A stretch of DNA of 64,000 nt from NCBI RefSeq assembly GCF_022429625.1, contig NZ_CP092483.1, positions 3,038,001 through 3,102,000 of the forward strand. Reading direction: 5' to 3'. The notes under the pieces were generated by a model. It had not been told where the DNA came from and did no database searches. It was given only the letters and a program-made list of their open reading frames with translations. Source of the stretch: Devosia lacusdianchii (GTDB taxonomy: Bacteria > Pseudomonadota > Alphaproteobacteria > Rhizobiales > Devosiaceae). Of this stretch, positions 52,935-61,777 are shown one piece after another. Each line of letters begins with the position of its first letter. The stretch's first letter is position 1. Position numbers and translations under genes: made by a program.

Positions 52935-53858
52935 TCAATTGGCAGGCAAGAACGGCTTGCCGAGGCAGGCCGGTGCATTGGTGGACGCGTCGCGGCGCAG
53001 CGAAATCAGTACCAGCACGACGACGGTGGCGAGATAGGGCAGAGCGGCCCAGAGTTCCGACGGGATCACCGACAGCGGCCCGCCGCCGGCCTTTGCGTAA
53101 AGCTCCATTGTCATGACCAGGCCGAAGAGATAGGCGCCGGCCAGGAGGCGGAACGGCTTCCACGAGGCGAACACCACCAGCGCCACGGCGATCCAGCCAC
53201 GCCCGGCAGTCATCCGCTCGGCCCATTGCGGGGTCAGTAGCAGCGGGAAGCAGGCCCCGGCTATGCCAGCCATGGCGCCACCAAACATGACGGCGAGATA
53301 GCGCACGCCGATGACCGAATAGCCGATGGAGTGCGCCGATTGGTCATTCTCGCCCACGGCGCGCAGGATCAGTCCGGCGCGGGTCCTGTGCAGGAAATAC
53401 CAGATCGCCACAACCATGATGAAGGAGAAGTAGATCGGGAACGAGTAGCCGAAGATCACCTTTGCGATGGGGTGGGTGGCCAGCTCCGCCGGAAACAGCG
53501 GCTGCATCAGCGTCACCGGCCGGGCCGAATAGGACGAGCCCGCCAGCGCCGAAAAGCCGGTGCCGAAAATGGTCAGCGCCAGGCCGGTCGCCGTCTGATT
53601 GGCCGACAGCGACAGGGTGAGGAAACCGAAGATCAGCGATGCCGCCATACCCGCCGCGGCGCCACACAGCAGCGCCAGATAGGGATTGCCGGTGTGGAAC
53701 TGCACGACGAAGCCGGCAATGGCGCCGATCAGCATCATGCCTTCGACACCCAGATTGAGCACCCCGGATCGTTCGACCACCAGCTCGCCCAGGGCGGCGA
53801 TGAGGATGGGCGTTGCGGCGCCGACAACGGTCACAAGAATGGCAATCATCAGTTCCAT
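52935..53858 (-). CDS. ABC transporter permease 2, YufQ/NupQ-like
   Basis: 307 aa inner-membrane permease with about 8-9 helices of BPD_transp_2 type. The N-terminal LGELVVERSGVLNLGVEGMMLIGAIAGF is the strongly conserved opening of nucleoside-type permeases. TAATG overlap with the previous permease (1 nt). Works with the 360-aa permease as a heterodimer. Confidence 0.92.
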   Translation of the reverse strand: MELMIAILVTVVGAATPILIAALGELVVERSGVLNLGVEGMMLIGAIAGFVVQFHTGNPYLALLCGAAAGMAASLIFGFLTLSLSANQTATGLALTIFGTGFSALAGSSYSARPVTLMQPLFPAELATHPIAKVIFGYSFPIYFSFIMVVAIWYFLHRTRAGLILRAVGENDQSAHSIGYSVIGVRYLAVMFGGAMAGIAGACFPLLLTPQWAERMTAGRGWIAVALVVFASWKPFRLLAGAYLFGLVMTMELYAKAGGGPLSVIPSELWAALPYLATVVVLVLISLRRDASTNAPACLGKPFLPAN

Positions 53859-54940
53859 TATGCAGCCCCCGCCGATGCCTGCGGTACGACGCGTCGCACC
53901 CGATATTTGATCAGGATGTCGCCGGCCAGGAGGAAGAACAGCATCATCGCCTGGAAAATGCCGGTCGCCGCATTGGGCAGGCCGATGGTCGTCTGCGCCA
54001 CTTCGCCACCGACAAAGGTGATGGCCAGGACGACGCCGGCGACGATGACACCCAGCGGGTTAAGCCGGCCGAGGAACGCCACGATGATGGCGGTGAACCC
54101 GTAGTTGGTCGGGAAGCCGGGCACCATGCGCTGGAACGGTCCGGCGACTTCGAGCACCCCGGCCAGCCCAGCCAGTGCCCCACTGACCAGCATGGCCAGC
54201 CAGATGGTCTTGTGCTCGGAAAAACCGCCATAGCGCGCCGCATGCGGTGCCGCGCCGACGACGCGCATCCGATAGCCGAACACCGATCGTGTCATGATGA
54301 ACCAGGCGATCACCGCGACGACGATGGCAATGGGCACGCCCAGATGCACGATGGTGCCGGGGATGATGGTCGGCAGACGCGCCGCCTCGGAAAACAGCCG
54401 CGTCTGCGGGAAGCCGATCCCCATCGGGTCCTTCCATGGCGCGCGGATGAGATAATAGATCAGCTGCACCGACGCGTAGGTCAGCATCAGGCTGGTAAGG
54501 ATTTCGTTGACGTTGAGCCTGGTCCGCAGCAGTGCCGGAATGGAGGCATAGGCCATGCCGCCGAGCATGCCCGCCAGAACCATCAGCGGCAAAATCCACC
54601 AGCCGGTCATGCCCCAGGTCAGCAGCGCCACGCCGGTGCCGGCGAGGCCGCCGATGATATATTGCCCCTCGGCGCCGATATTCCAGACATTGGCGCGATA
54701 GGCGATGGAGAGGCCGGTGCCGATGATGATCAGCGGGGCCGCCTTGATCCCCAGATCCTGCCACTTGTAGGAATTGGTCAGCGGCGTCAGGAAAATCTCC
54801 CGCACCGCGCCGATGCCGTCATAGCCGATCAGCGAGAAGATGATGGCGCCCAGGATCATGGTCAGCGCTACCGCCGCTACCGGCGTCGCATAAAGCATCA
54901 CCCGCGATGGCTCGCGCCGCTTCTCAAGCCGGAACTGCAT
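53858..54940 (-). CDS. ABC transporter permease 1, YufP/NupP-like
   Basis: 360 aa, about 10 helices, BPD_transp_2 type. Conserved ANVWNIGAEGQYIIGGLAGTG (near 84-104) and LRTRLNVNEILTSLMLTYAS (near 137-156). Its start overlaps the NBD gene stop by 17 bp, so the importer genes are compactly arranged and translated together. Imports purine nucleosides or related bases by context. Confidence 0.92.
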   Translation of the reverse strand: MQFRLEKRREPSRVMLYATPVAAVALTMILGAIIFSLIGYDGIGAVREIFLTPLTNSYKWQDLGIKAAPLIIIGTGLSIAYRANVWNIGAEGQYIIGGLAGTGVALLTWGMTGWWILPLMVLAGMLGGMAYASIPALLRTRLNVNEILTSLMLTYASVQLIYYLIRAPWKDPMGIGFPQTRLFSEAARLPTIIPGTIVHLGVPIAIVVAVIAWFIMTRSVFGYRMRVVGAAPHAARYGGFSEHKTIWLAMLVSGALAGLAGVLEVAGPFQRMVPGFPTNYGFTAIIVAFLGRLNPLGVIVAGVVLAITFVGGEVAQTTIGLPNAATGIFQAMMLFFLLAGDILIKYRVRRVVPQASAGAA

Positions 54941-56456
54941 GATGGCTCTCCATGGTTCCGTGCACGCCGCCCATCAGGAGGCCAATCTCTTCCACCGTCA
55001 TCTCATCGGCCGGTGTCGCCGCCGACAGGCGACCCATATTGATCACCGCCAGCGTGTCGCTGAGCGCCCGCAACTCATCGAGATCCTGACTGATCACCAC
55101 GATCGCCGAACCGGCCGCCGCCAGATCGACCAGCGCCTGGTGGATGGCGGCCGCCGCCCCCGCGTCGACGCCCCAGGTCGGCTGGCTCACCACCAGCACG
55201 CTGGGCTTCTGCAGGATTTCACGACCCATAATGTATTTCTGCAGATTGCCGCCCGAGAGCGAACCGGCGGTCGAGGCCGGCCCCAGCGCCTTGACGGCGA
55301 AGTCGGCAATGACCTTGCCGGTATAGGTCTTGGCGGCGCCCGAATTGATCAGACCCAGCACGACCATGCCAAGCCGATCGCGGGCGGTGAGCACCGAATT
55401 GTCGGAAAGCGAGAAATCGCCCACGGCTGCATGCCCGTTGCGCTCTTCGGGCACCGCACAAAGGCCGCGCTTACGGCGGCCGGTGGTATCTAGCAGGCCG
55501 AGCGGATGGCCATCGATGGTGATGGCGTCCTTGTCGTCGCTGCGGATTTCGCCGCTGAGCGCATCGAGCAGCGCGTTCTGGCCATTGCCGGCCACCCCGG
55601 CAATGCCGAAAATCTCGCCTGATCGGACCGTGAAACTGACATTGTCGACAGGCACTTCGAAATGCCCGGTCTTGGCCGTGGAGAGACGCGACACGACCAG
55701 CTTGGGCTGCCCAAGCGTACGGCCGGAAGCACGAACAATATCCTTGAGCCCTGCGCCGATCATCTTCTCGGCCATCGAGCGGCTCGTCTCCTGCTTGGGG
55801 TCGCAGGTATCGACCAGCTTGCCGCCACGCAGGATAGTTGCCGTGTCACACAAGGCTTTGATTTCATGCAGCTTGTGGGAAATGTAGAGGATCGAGCAGC
55901 CCTGCGCCGCCAGCTTGCGCAGCACCTCGAACAATTGTTCGACTTCCTGCGGCGTCAGCACCGAGGTTGGCTCGTCCATGATCAGCAGTTTTGGATCGAG
56001 CAGCAGCGCGCGAACGATCTCGATGCGCTGGCGCTCACCCACCGACAGCGTCGCCACGGTGCGATGCGGATCGAGCAGGAGACCGTATTTCGTCATCACC
56101 TCGCGGATGCGCGCTTCGAGCTCGCGCGACGGAATCTTGGCATCCATGCCGAGGGCGATGTTCTCAAGCACTGTGAGCGCCTCGAACAGCGAAAAATGCT
56201 GGAAAACCATGCCGATGCCAAGTTTGCGGGCGGCTTTGGGATTGCTGACCACGACCGGCGCGCCGTCCCAGCGGATTTCGCCGGCATCGGGCTGCATGAT
56301 GCCGTAGATCATCTTCACCAGCGTCGACTTGCCCGCGCCATTCTCGCCGAGCAAGGCGTGAATCTCGCCCGGCTTGACCGCAAAACTGATATTGTCATTG
56401 GCTAAGACGCCGGGGAAGCGTTTGGTGATGCCGGTCAATTCCAGCCGATAATGCAT
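54924..56456 (-). CDS. ABC transporter ATP-binding protein, double-domain (YufO/NupO-like)
   Basis: 510 aa with two ABC domains: the first has Walker A GENGAGKST and signature LSVGERQRIEI; the second has a weaker Walker A-like GVAGNGQNA and signature LSGGNLQKYIMGRE. This is the classic CUT2/BMP arrangement, with the second site degenerate and possibly not hydrolytic. ATG 56456 rather than the TTG at 56468. It begins 1 bp after xdhC. Confidence 0.92.
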   Translation of the reverse strand: MHYRLELTGITKRFPGVLANDNISFAVKPGEIHALLGENGAGKSTLVKMIYGIMQPDAGEIRWDGAPVVVSNPKAARKLGIGMVFQHFSLFEALTVLENIALGMDAKIPSRELEARIREVMTKYGLLLDPHRTVATLSVGERQRIEIVRALLLDPKLLIMDEPTSVLTPQEVEQLFEVLRKLAAQGCSILYISHKLHEIKALCDTATILRGGKLVDTCDPKQETSRSMAEKMIGAGLKDIVRASGRTLGQPKLVVSRLSTAKTGHFEVPVDNVSFTVRSGEIFGIAGVAGNGQNALLDALSGEIRSDDKDAITIDGHPLGLLDTTGRRKRGLCAVPEERNGHAAVGDFSLSDNSVLTARDRLGMVVLGLINSGAAKTYTGKVIADFAVKALGPASTAGSLSGGNLQKYIMGREILQKPSVLVVSQPTWGVDAGAAAAIHQALVDLAAAGSAIVVISQDLDELRALSDTLAVINMGRLSAATPADEMTVEEIGLLMGGVHGTMESHHAVPA

Positions 56457-56457
56457 A

Positions 56458-57321
56458 CTAGCGTCCAATCACCACCCCCAATGACTTGGGGGTGCGTGCC
56501 CGCGCAATTTCAGCTTCCCGTTGCCCAATGTGGACCATAATTTCGGCCGCCGCCAGTGCCGCAATCACCTCGGGCCGTTTATCCCCAAGCCCCTGCTGGC
56601 CGATCGGTAACACCAGCCGTTCCAATGCCTTGGCGTCACCGCCTTCGGTCTTGAACCAGCTCGAAAAGCGAGCGCGTTTGGTCTCGCTGCCGACCATCCC
56701 AACATAAGGCGCATCGGTGCGGGCCAGGGCCTCCTGCGCGATCAGGAAATCGAGCGCATGGTCATGTGTGAGGATGACGTAGGAACTGCCCTGAGGCGCG
56801 GTGCGCACCACCGCTTCCGGCATGGCGACGGCGCGGGAGGCGATGGTTTGTGGCAGCAGGTCGAGTTCCTCGCGGCGGGTGTCGATGACCTCAAGCCGCA
56901 CCGGCAGCAGCGCCAGCATCTGCGCCAGCGCCCGCCCGACATGTCCGGCGCCGAACACGAAGACATGCGGCAAGGCGGCGTCTTCTGCCATCACCAGCGC
57001 CGCAAGCCGTTCGCGGATAGCAGCATCGACATAGCGCAGGCTCACCTCGACACGACCACCGCAGCATTGGCCGATCTCGGGCCCGAGCGGCACGTCCATC
57101 GCCTCTTCGGCGCGGCCGGAAGCGATCAGGCGGCGGGCATGGTCGATGACCATGTATTCGAGCGCACCACCGCCGATCGTGCCAAAGATGGCAGCGGGAC
57201 CGACCAGCATGAAGGTGCCCTGCTCGCGCGGGGATGAGCCCCGGACGGAGGTGAGTTCGCAGACGATGGCGTCCGGGTTGGTGGCGAAGAAGGTGGTGAG
57301 TTCGGTGGTGCGGGGGGTCAT
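56458..57321 (-). CDS. xdhC: Xanthine dehydrogenase accessory protein XdhC
   Basis: 287 aa. Inserts sulfurated molybdenum cofactor into XdhB. N-terminal XdhC_CoxI motif (VRGSSPREQGTFMLVG, GTIGGGALEY, QCCGGRV) and C-terminal XdhC_C Rossmann domain (FVFGAGHVGRALAQ, then VGMVGSETKRARF). ATG 57321. It follows xdhB by 157 bp, a gap filled with the repeat at 57346, and leads the transporter genes. Its location between Xdh and the ABC system ties the two together. Confidence 0.95.
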   Translation of the reverse strand: MTPRTTELTTFFATNPDAIVCELTSVRGSSPREQGTFMLVGPAAIFGTIGGGALEYMVIDHARRLIASGRAEEAMDVPLGPEIGQCCGGRVEVSLRYVDAAIRERLAALVMAEDAALPHVFVFGAGHVGRALAQMLALLPVRLEVIDTRREELDLLPQTIASRAVAMPEAVVRTAPQGSSYVILTHDHALDFLIAQEALARTDAPYVGMVGSETKRARFSSWFKTEGGDAKALERLVLPIGQQGLGDKRPEVIAALAAAEIMVHIGQREAEIARARTPKSLGVVIGR

Positions 57322-57345
57322 GTGGCAATCCCGCGCCCGGAGGTC

Positions 57346-57459
57346 ACCCCCTCCCGGCCTCCCCCATCAAGGGGGAGGTGAAGGTCAGAGTGTTGGGCAA
57401 GATCATGGAAAACGAGTGGAGCAGCACCTCCCCCTCGATGGGGGAGGCTGGGAGGGGGT
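57346..57459. repeat. Inverted repeat, CCTCCCCC family D, between xdhB and xdhC
   Basis: 20-bp arms with one mismatch (57346-57365 / 57440-57459), each with an internal hairpin CCTCCCCC-atcaa-GGGGGAGG (57358-57378) and CCTCCCCC-tcgat-GGGGGAGG (57427-57447). Confidence 0.8.
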
Positions 57460-57478
57460 GGGGCAAAGCGCACCATAG

Positions 57479-59806
57479 TCACCCGCGCGCCCCCTTCAAC
57501 CGCTCACACCCCATCAACACCCGCTCGGGCGTCACCGGCGTATCGAGGCGGGGTGCAATTTTGTAGTCCGCAACCGATGCCACCGCCATGCTGAGCGCCT
57601 CGACCACGCTCATCGCCAGCATGAACGGCGGCTCACCCACGGCCTTGGAGCGGCCAATGGTCGGTTCGGCATTGACGGACCACTCGGCGAGCCTAACGTT
57701 GAAGATTGGCGGCACATCCGAGGCGAGCGGAATCTTGTAGGTCGATGGCGCCTTGGTGCGCAGTTGCCCCTTGTCGTCCCACACCAGCTCTTCGGTGGTC
57801 AGCCACCCCATGCCCTGGATGAACCCGCCCTCGATCTGGCCGATATCGATGGCCGGATTGAGCGACTTGCCCACATCATGCAGAATATCGACACGGTCGA
57901 CCGTATATTCGCCGGTCAGCGTATCGATGGTGACTTCGCTGACCGAAGCGCCATAGGCGAAATAGTAGAACGGATGCCCGCGCCCGGTGGCGCGATCCCA
58001 GTGGATTTTCGGCGTCTCGTAGAAGCCGGCGGCCGAGAGCTGCACCCGGTTCATATAGGCCGAGGCGGCCAGTTCGGCGAAGGGCACGAATATGGGGCCG
58101 GCCTGAATGCCGCCCTGCACCCATTCCACCTCGGCTTCGCTGACCTGATGCAGCTTGGCCGCATGCTTGACCAGCCGCGCCTTGATCTGCCGGGCCGCAT
58201 CGTAAGCAGCCATGCCGTTGAGATCTGAGCCGGACGAGGCGGCCGTGGCCGAAGTATTGGGCACCTTGCCGGTCGTGGTCGCCATGATCTTGACCACGTC
58301 GAGCCCGACGCCGAAGGCATCGGCCAGCACCTGCGCCACCTTGATATAGAGCCCCTGCCCCATCTCGGTGCCGCCATGGCTGAGATGGATGGAGCCATCC
58401 TTATAGACATGCACCAGCGCGCCGGCCTGATTGTACCAGGTGGCCGTGAAGGAGATGCCAAACTTCACGGGGGTTAGCGATATCCCCTTTTTGAGGATCG
58501 GGCTGCCTGCATTGTATTTGATGATCGCGGCGCGGCGCGCCTGGTAATCCGAGGACGCTTCGAGCTCATCGACCACGCGATGGATGATGTTGTCCTCCAC
58601 CGTCTGGTGGTAGGGCGTCACATTATCGGTGTCGGTGCCGTAGAAATTGGCCTTGCGGATATCGAGCGGATCGCGGCCCAGCGCGTAGGCAATGTCCTCA
58701 ACCCAGCGCTCCGCCGCCATCATGCCCTGTGGACCACCAAAGCCGCGGAAAGCGGTGTTGGAGACCGTATTCGTGTAAAGCGGCTCGCTGCGCACACGCA
58801 CGGCCGGATACCAATAGGCATTGTCGGCGTGGAACAGCGCGCGGTCGGTGACTGGACCAGAGAGATCGGAGGAGAAGCCGGCACGAGCCCCATAGACGGC
58901 ATCCACCGCGAGGATTTTGCCCGCGTCGTCATAGCCGACATCGTAATCGACCACGAAATCGTGCCGCTTGCCGGTGGCGGTCATATCATCGTCGCGGTCG
59001 GGGCGGATCTTGCAGGCGCGGTTCCATTTCTTGGCCGCCAGGGCCGCTACGGCGGCAAACAGATTGCCCTGCGTTTCCTTGCCGCCAAAGCCGCCGCCCA
59101 TGCGGCGCACATTGACCGTCACCGCATGATGACGAATGCCCAACACGGCGGCGACCATCAACTGCACTTCGCTCGGATGCTGGGTGGAGGCAAAGACAGT
59201 GACGTCTTCGTCCTCGCCCGGAATGGCCAGAGAAATTTGACCCTCGAGATAGAAGTGATCCTGCCCACCAATCTCGATGCTGCCCTTGACCCGGCGTGGG
59301 GCCGAGGCAAAGCCGGCGGTGATATCGCCGCGCTCGAGTTTGAGTGGGTCAGTCACCAGCTTGCCGCCAGCAGCCTGTGCCGCACGGACATTGGTATGAT
59401 GCGGCAGGTCCTTGTACTCAATCTTGACCGCATGCGCCGCGCGCCGCGCCTGGTCGCGCGTCTCGGCGATGACGGCGAATATTGGCTGGCCCCAGAAATG
59501 CACCTTGCCGATGGCGAAGATCGGCTCGTCATGCTTGTGGCTGGGCGAGACGTCATTCTCGCCGGGGATATCGTCGGCGGTCAGAATACCGATGACGCCG
59601 GGGGAAGCGGCGACCGGGGCGAAGTCGATAGAGACGATCTCGGCATGGGCGCGCGTCGACAGCGCCAGATAGGCATGCATCGTGCCCGCCGGCTCGATCA
59701 TGTCGTCGATATATTCGGCCGATCCGGAGACGTGCTTGGGCCCGCTGTCATGGCGGGTCGAGGTGTGCAGCGACGCTATGGCGATGGGGGCTTCATGCTT
59801 GTTCAT
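57479..59806 (-). CDS. xdhB: Xanthine dehydrogenase molybdenum-binding subunit
   Basis: 775 aa. Hydroxylates hypoxanthine to xanthine and xanthine to urate. Family motifs for molybdopterin and substrate binding are visible, including GGFGGKETQGN (about 238-248), NTAFRGFGGPQGM near 352-364, SHGGTEMGQGLYIKV near 477, and the C-terminal AVGEPPFMLAMSVVEAL that holds the catalytic Glu. Its start overlaps the xdhA stop by 4 bp. Cofactor is supplied via XdhC encoded downstream. Confidence 0.97.
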   Translation of the reverse strand: MNKHEAPIAIASLHTSTRHDSGPKHVSGSAEYIDDMIEPAGTMHAYLALSTRAHAEIVSIDFAPVAASPGVIGILTADDIPGENDVSPSHKHDEPIFAIGKVHFWGQPIFAVIAETRDQARRAAHAVKIEYKDLPHHTNVRAAQAAGGKLVTDPLKLERGDITAGFASAPRRVKGSIEIGGQDHFYLEGQISLAIPGEDEDVTVFASTQHPSEVQLMVAAVLGIRHHAVTVNVRRMGGGFGGKETQGNLFAAVAALAAKKWNRACKIRPDRDDDMTATGKRHDFVVDYDVGYDDAGKILAVDAVYGARAGFSSDLSGPVTDRALFHADNAYWYPAVRVRSEPLYTNTVSNTAFRGFGGPQGMMAAERWVEDIAYALGRDPLDIRKANFYGTDTDNVTPYHQTVEDNIIHRVVDELEASSDYQARRAAIIKYNAGSPILKKGISLTPVKFGISFTATWYNQAGALVHVYKDGSIHLSHGGTEMGQGLYIKVAQVLADAFGVGLDVVKIMATTTGKVPNTSATAASSGSDLNGMAAYDAARQIKARLVKHAAKLHQVSEAEVEWVQGGIQAGPIFVPFAELAASAYMNRVQLSAAGFYETPKIHWDRATGRGHPFYYFAYGASVSEVTIDTLTGEYTVDRVDILHDVGKSLNPAIDIGQIEGGFIQGMGWLTTEELVWDDKGQLRTKAPSTYKIPLASDVPPIFNVRLAEWSVNAEPTIGRSKAVGEPPFMLAMSVVEALSMAVASVADYKIAPRLDTPVTPERVLMGCERLKGARG

Positions 59807-61269
59807 GCCACCTCCCGCCGCAGGCGCTGGCCGTGACCAGTGGTTTCGAGGAAGAATCGCTGCAGCAGGTTCTGCGCCGTCAGCAGGCGGTAATCGGCGC
59901 TTGCCCGCATGTCAGTGATCGGCTGGTAATCTTCGGCGAAGGCAGAGATGGCGGCATCGATAGTCGCCTGCGTCCATGGCTTGCCGACCAGGGTAGCTTC
60001 CACCGCCTTGGCACGCTTGGGCGTTGCCGCCATGCCGCCAAAGGCGATGCGGGCCATGCCGACCGTACCGGCATCACTGACGAACACCCGGAACGCCCCG
60101 CATAGCGTCGAGATATCCTCCTCGCGCCGCTTGGAAATCTTGTAGCAGGCGAATTTCTCGCCCTCCGGCAGCAGCGGAATGGTCACGCTCTCGACGAACT
60201 CGCCCGGCTGCCGGTCCTGCTTGCCATAGGCGAGGAAGTAATCCTCGAGCTTGATCTCGCGGCGGTGTTCGCCGCGGCGCAGGCTGAGCTTGGCACCAAG
60301 CGCGATGAAGGGCGGCGGCGTATCGCCAATCGGCGAGCCGTTGGCGATATTGCCGCCGATGGTGCCCATATTGCGGATCTGCTCACCGGCAATGCGGTTC
60401 CACAGCTCGGCCATGTCCGGGAAATTGGCCGCCATCACCGGCAGGGCTTCGGAATAGCTGACGCCGGCATAGAAGCGCACTTCGCTGTCATTTTCGGCGA
60501 TGCGCTTGAGCTCAGCCAAGTGATTGATGAAGATCACCGGCCCGATTGATCGCATGAATTTGGTGACCCACAGGCCCACATCGGTCGAGCCGTTGACGAT
60601 GGTCGCAGCCGGATTGGCCTCATAGACCGCAGCAAAATCATCGAGACTCGCCGGCACGATGATGCGCTCGGCGCCCTCGCCCAGCTCGACCCGCGTCCCG
60701 TCGGTGATCGCTTTGATCTTGCTCTTGAGCGCAATGCGCTCGGCCCAGAGCGGGTCGCCCTGCGGCAGGCCATAGGTCGAGATGGCCTTGCCGGCGCGAA
60801 TGATCGGTGCATAGCCGGTGCAACGGCAGAGATTGCCCTGCAGAGCCTTCTCGATGGCCGATTGCGTCGGATTGGGTTCGCGCATCCACAGGCCATAAAG
60901 GCTCATGACGAAACCGGGCGTGCAGAAGCCACACTGGCTGCCATGGTGATCGACCATGGCCTGCTGCACCGGATGGAGCGCCCCATCCTTGCCGCGCAGA
61001 TGCTCGATGGTAACGACATGGGTGCCGTGCAGGCTCCCCACGAAGCGGATGCATGATGTTACCGAGTCATAGATGATCTCGTCATCCAGCAACCGGCCGA
61101 CCAGCACCGTGCAGGCGCCGCAATCGCCCTCGGCGCAGCCTTCCTTGGAGCCGCGCAGGCGCCGGTCCAACCGCAGCCAGTCGAGCAGCGTCGTATCGGG
61201 CTTCACGTCGGTGAGGCTGATCTCGGTGTCGTTGAGGATAAAGCGGATGGCGCCCGAAACGTCGGTCAT
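59803..61269 (-). CDS. xdhA: Xanthine dehydrogenase iron-sulfur/FAD subunit
   Basis: 488 aa. N-terminal ferredoxin-type cluster: Cys45, Cys50 and Cys53 (GCAEGDCGACTV). Second 2Fe-2S domain with CGFCTPGFV and CRCTGY (about 112-155). FAD domain from about 190, ending with the CO_deh_flav_C domain. Transfers electrons from XdhB to NAD. Begins 3 bp after hiuH stop, so the cluster's leftward transcript is hiuH-xdhA-xdhB. Confidence 0.97.
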   Translation of the reverse strand: MTDVSGAIRFILNDTEISLTDVKPDTTLLDWLRLDRRLRGSKEGCAEGDCGACTVLVGRLLDDEIIYDSVTSCIRFVGSLHGTHVVTIEHLRGKDGALHPVQQAMVDHHGSQCGFCTPGFVMSLYGLWMREPNPTQSAIEKALQGNLCRCTGYAPIIRAGKAISTYGLPQGDPLWAERIALKSKIKAITDGTRVELGEGAERIIVPASLDDFAAVYEANPAATIVNGSTDVGLWVTKFMRSIGPVIFINHLAELKRIAENDSEVRFYAGVSYSEALPVMAANFPDMAELWNRIAGEQIRNMGTIGGNIANGSPIGDTPPPFIALGAKLSLRRGEHRREIKLEDYFLAYGKQDRQPGEFVESVTIPLLPEGEKFACYKISKRREEDISTLCGAFRVFVSDAGTVGMARIAFGGMAATPKRAKAVEATLVGKPWTQATIDAAISAFAEDYQPITDMRASADYRLLTAQNLLQRFFLETTGHGQRLRREVA

Positions 61270-61272
61270 CCC

Positions 61273-61629
61273 TCAGCTCCCCCGATAGGTCGAATAGGCA
61301 AAGGGGCTCACCAGCAGTGGCACGTGATAATGCTTGTCTTCCGAGATGGTGAACCGGATCGGCACCACGTCGAGGAACGGCGTCTCGATTTCGACGCCCA
61401 GCCGCTCGAAATACTGCCCGACATGGAAGTGGATCTCGAACTCGCCATGCTGGAACTGCTGCTCGTCGAGCAGCGGCTGATCCACCCGGCCATCGGCATT
61501 GGTGTAGCTGTCGGCAATGTGGTGGTTGTGATCGCCATGGACGAACAGCAATTCGATCCGCATGCCACGCGCCGGCTTGCCGTGCATGGTATCCAGGACA
61601 TGCGTCGTGAGGCGTCCACTACCCGCCAT
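61273..61629 (-). CDS. hiuH: 5-hydroxyisourate hydrolase
   Basis: 118 aa transthyretin-related protein. Converts 5-hydroxyisourate to OHCU. The N-terminal LTTHVLDTMHGKPARGM (7-23) and the C-terminal YRGS tetrapeptide (SPFAYSTYRGS) are diagnostic, with His10 in the active site. ATG 61629 selected because the family begins a few residues before THVLD; the frame is open 57 bp upstream. First gene of the leftward purine transcript, divergent from puuE-uraD. Confidence 0.97.
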   Translation of the reverse strand: MAGSGRLTTHVLDTMHGKPARGMRIELLFVHGDHNHHIADSYTNADGRVDQPLLDEQQFQHGEFEIHFHVGQYFERLGVEIETPFLDVVPIRFTISEDKHYHVPLLVSPFAYSTYRGS

Positions 61630-61677
61630 TTGCTGCTCCGTTGTAATCCCCGAGCACGAGACTATCGCATCACCGCC

Positions 61678-61723
61678 GATGCGCAATGCTCATTTTTTAC
61701 CATCTGGTCCATTTTTGTGCATC
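61678..61723. promoter_or_regulatory. Candidate operator region between hiuH and puuE-uraD
   Basis: In the divergent promoter gap, ACCAtcTGGT (61699-61708) sits inside an outer inverted repeat GATGCGCA (61678-61685) / TGTGCATC (61716-61723, one mismatch). Symmetric placement suggests an operator for a purine-pathway regulator; none is encoded in the window. Confidence 0.35.
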
Positions 61724-61777
61724 TTGTTCTCCGATGCCGTCCCGCTACTATTTGCCTGAACAGACGAGATGAGACCA

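Noticed and set aside
52885..53226. N-terminal extension of the BMP binding protein
   Set aside because: It runs into the upstream permease gene; the twin-arginine-like signal and GGGAGAAAG site fix the start at 52884.
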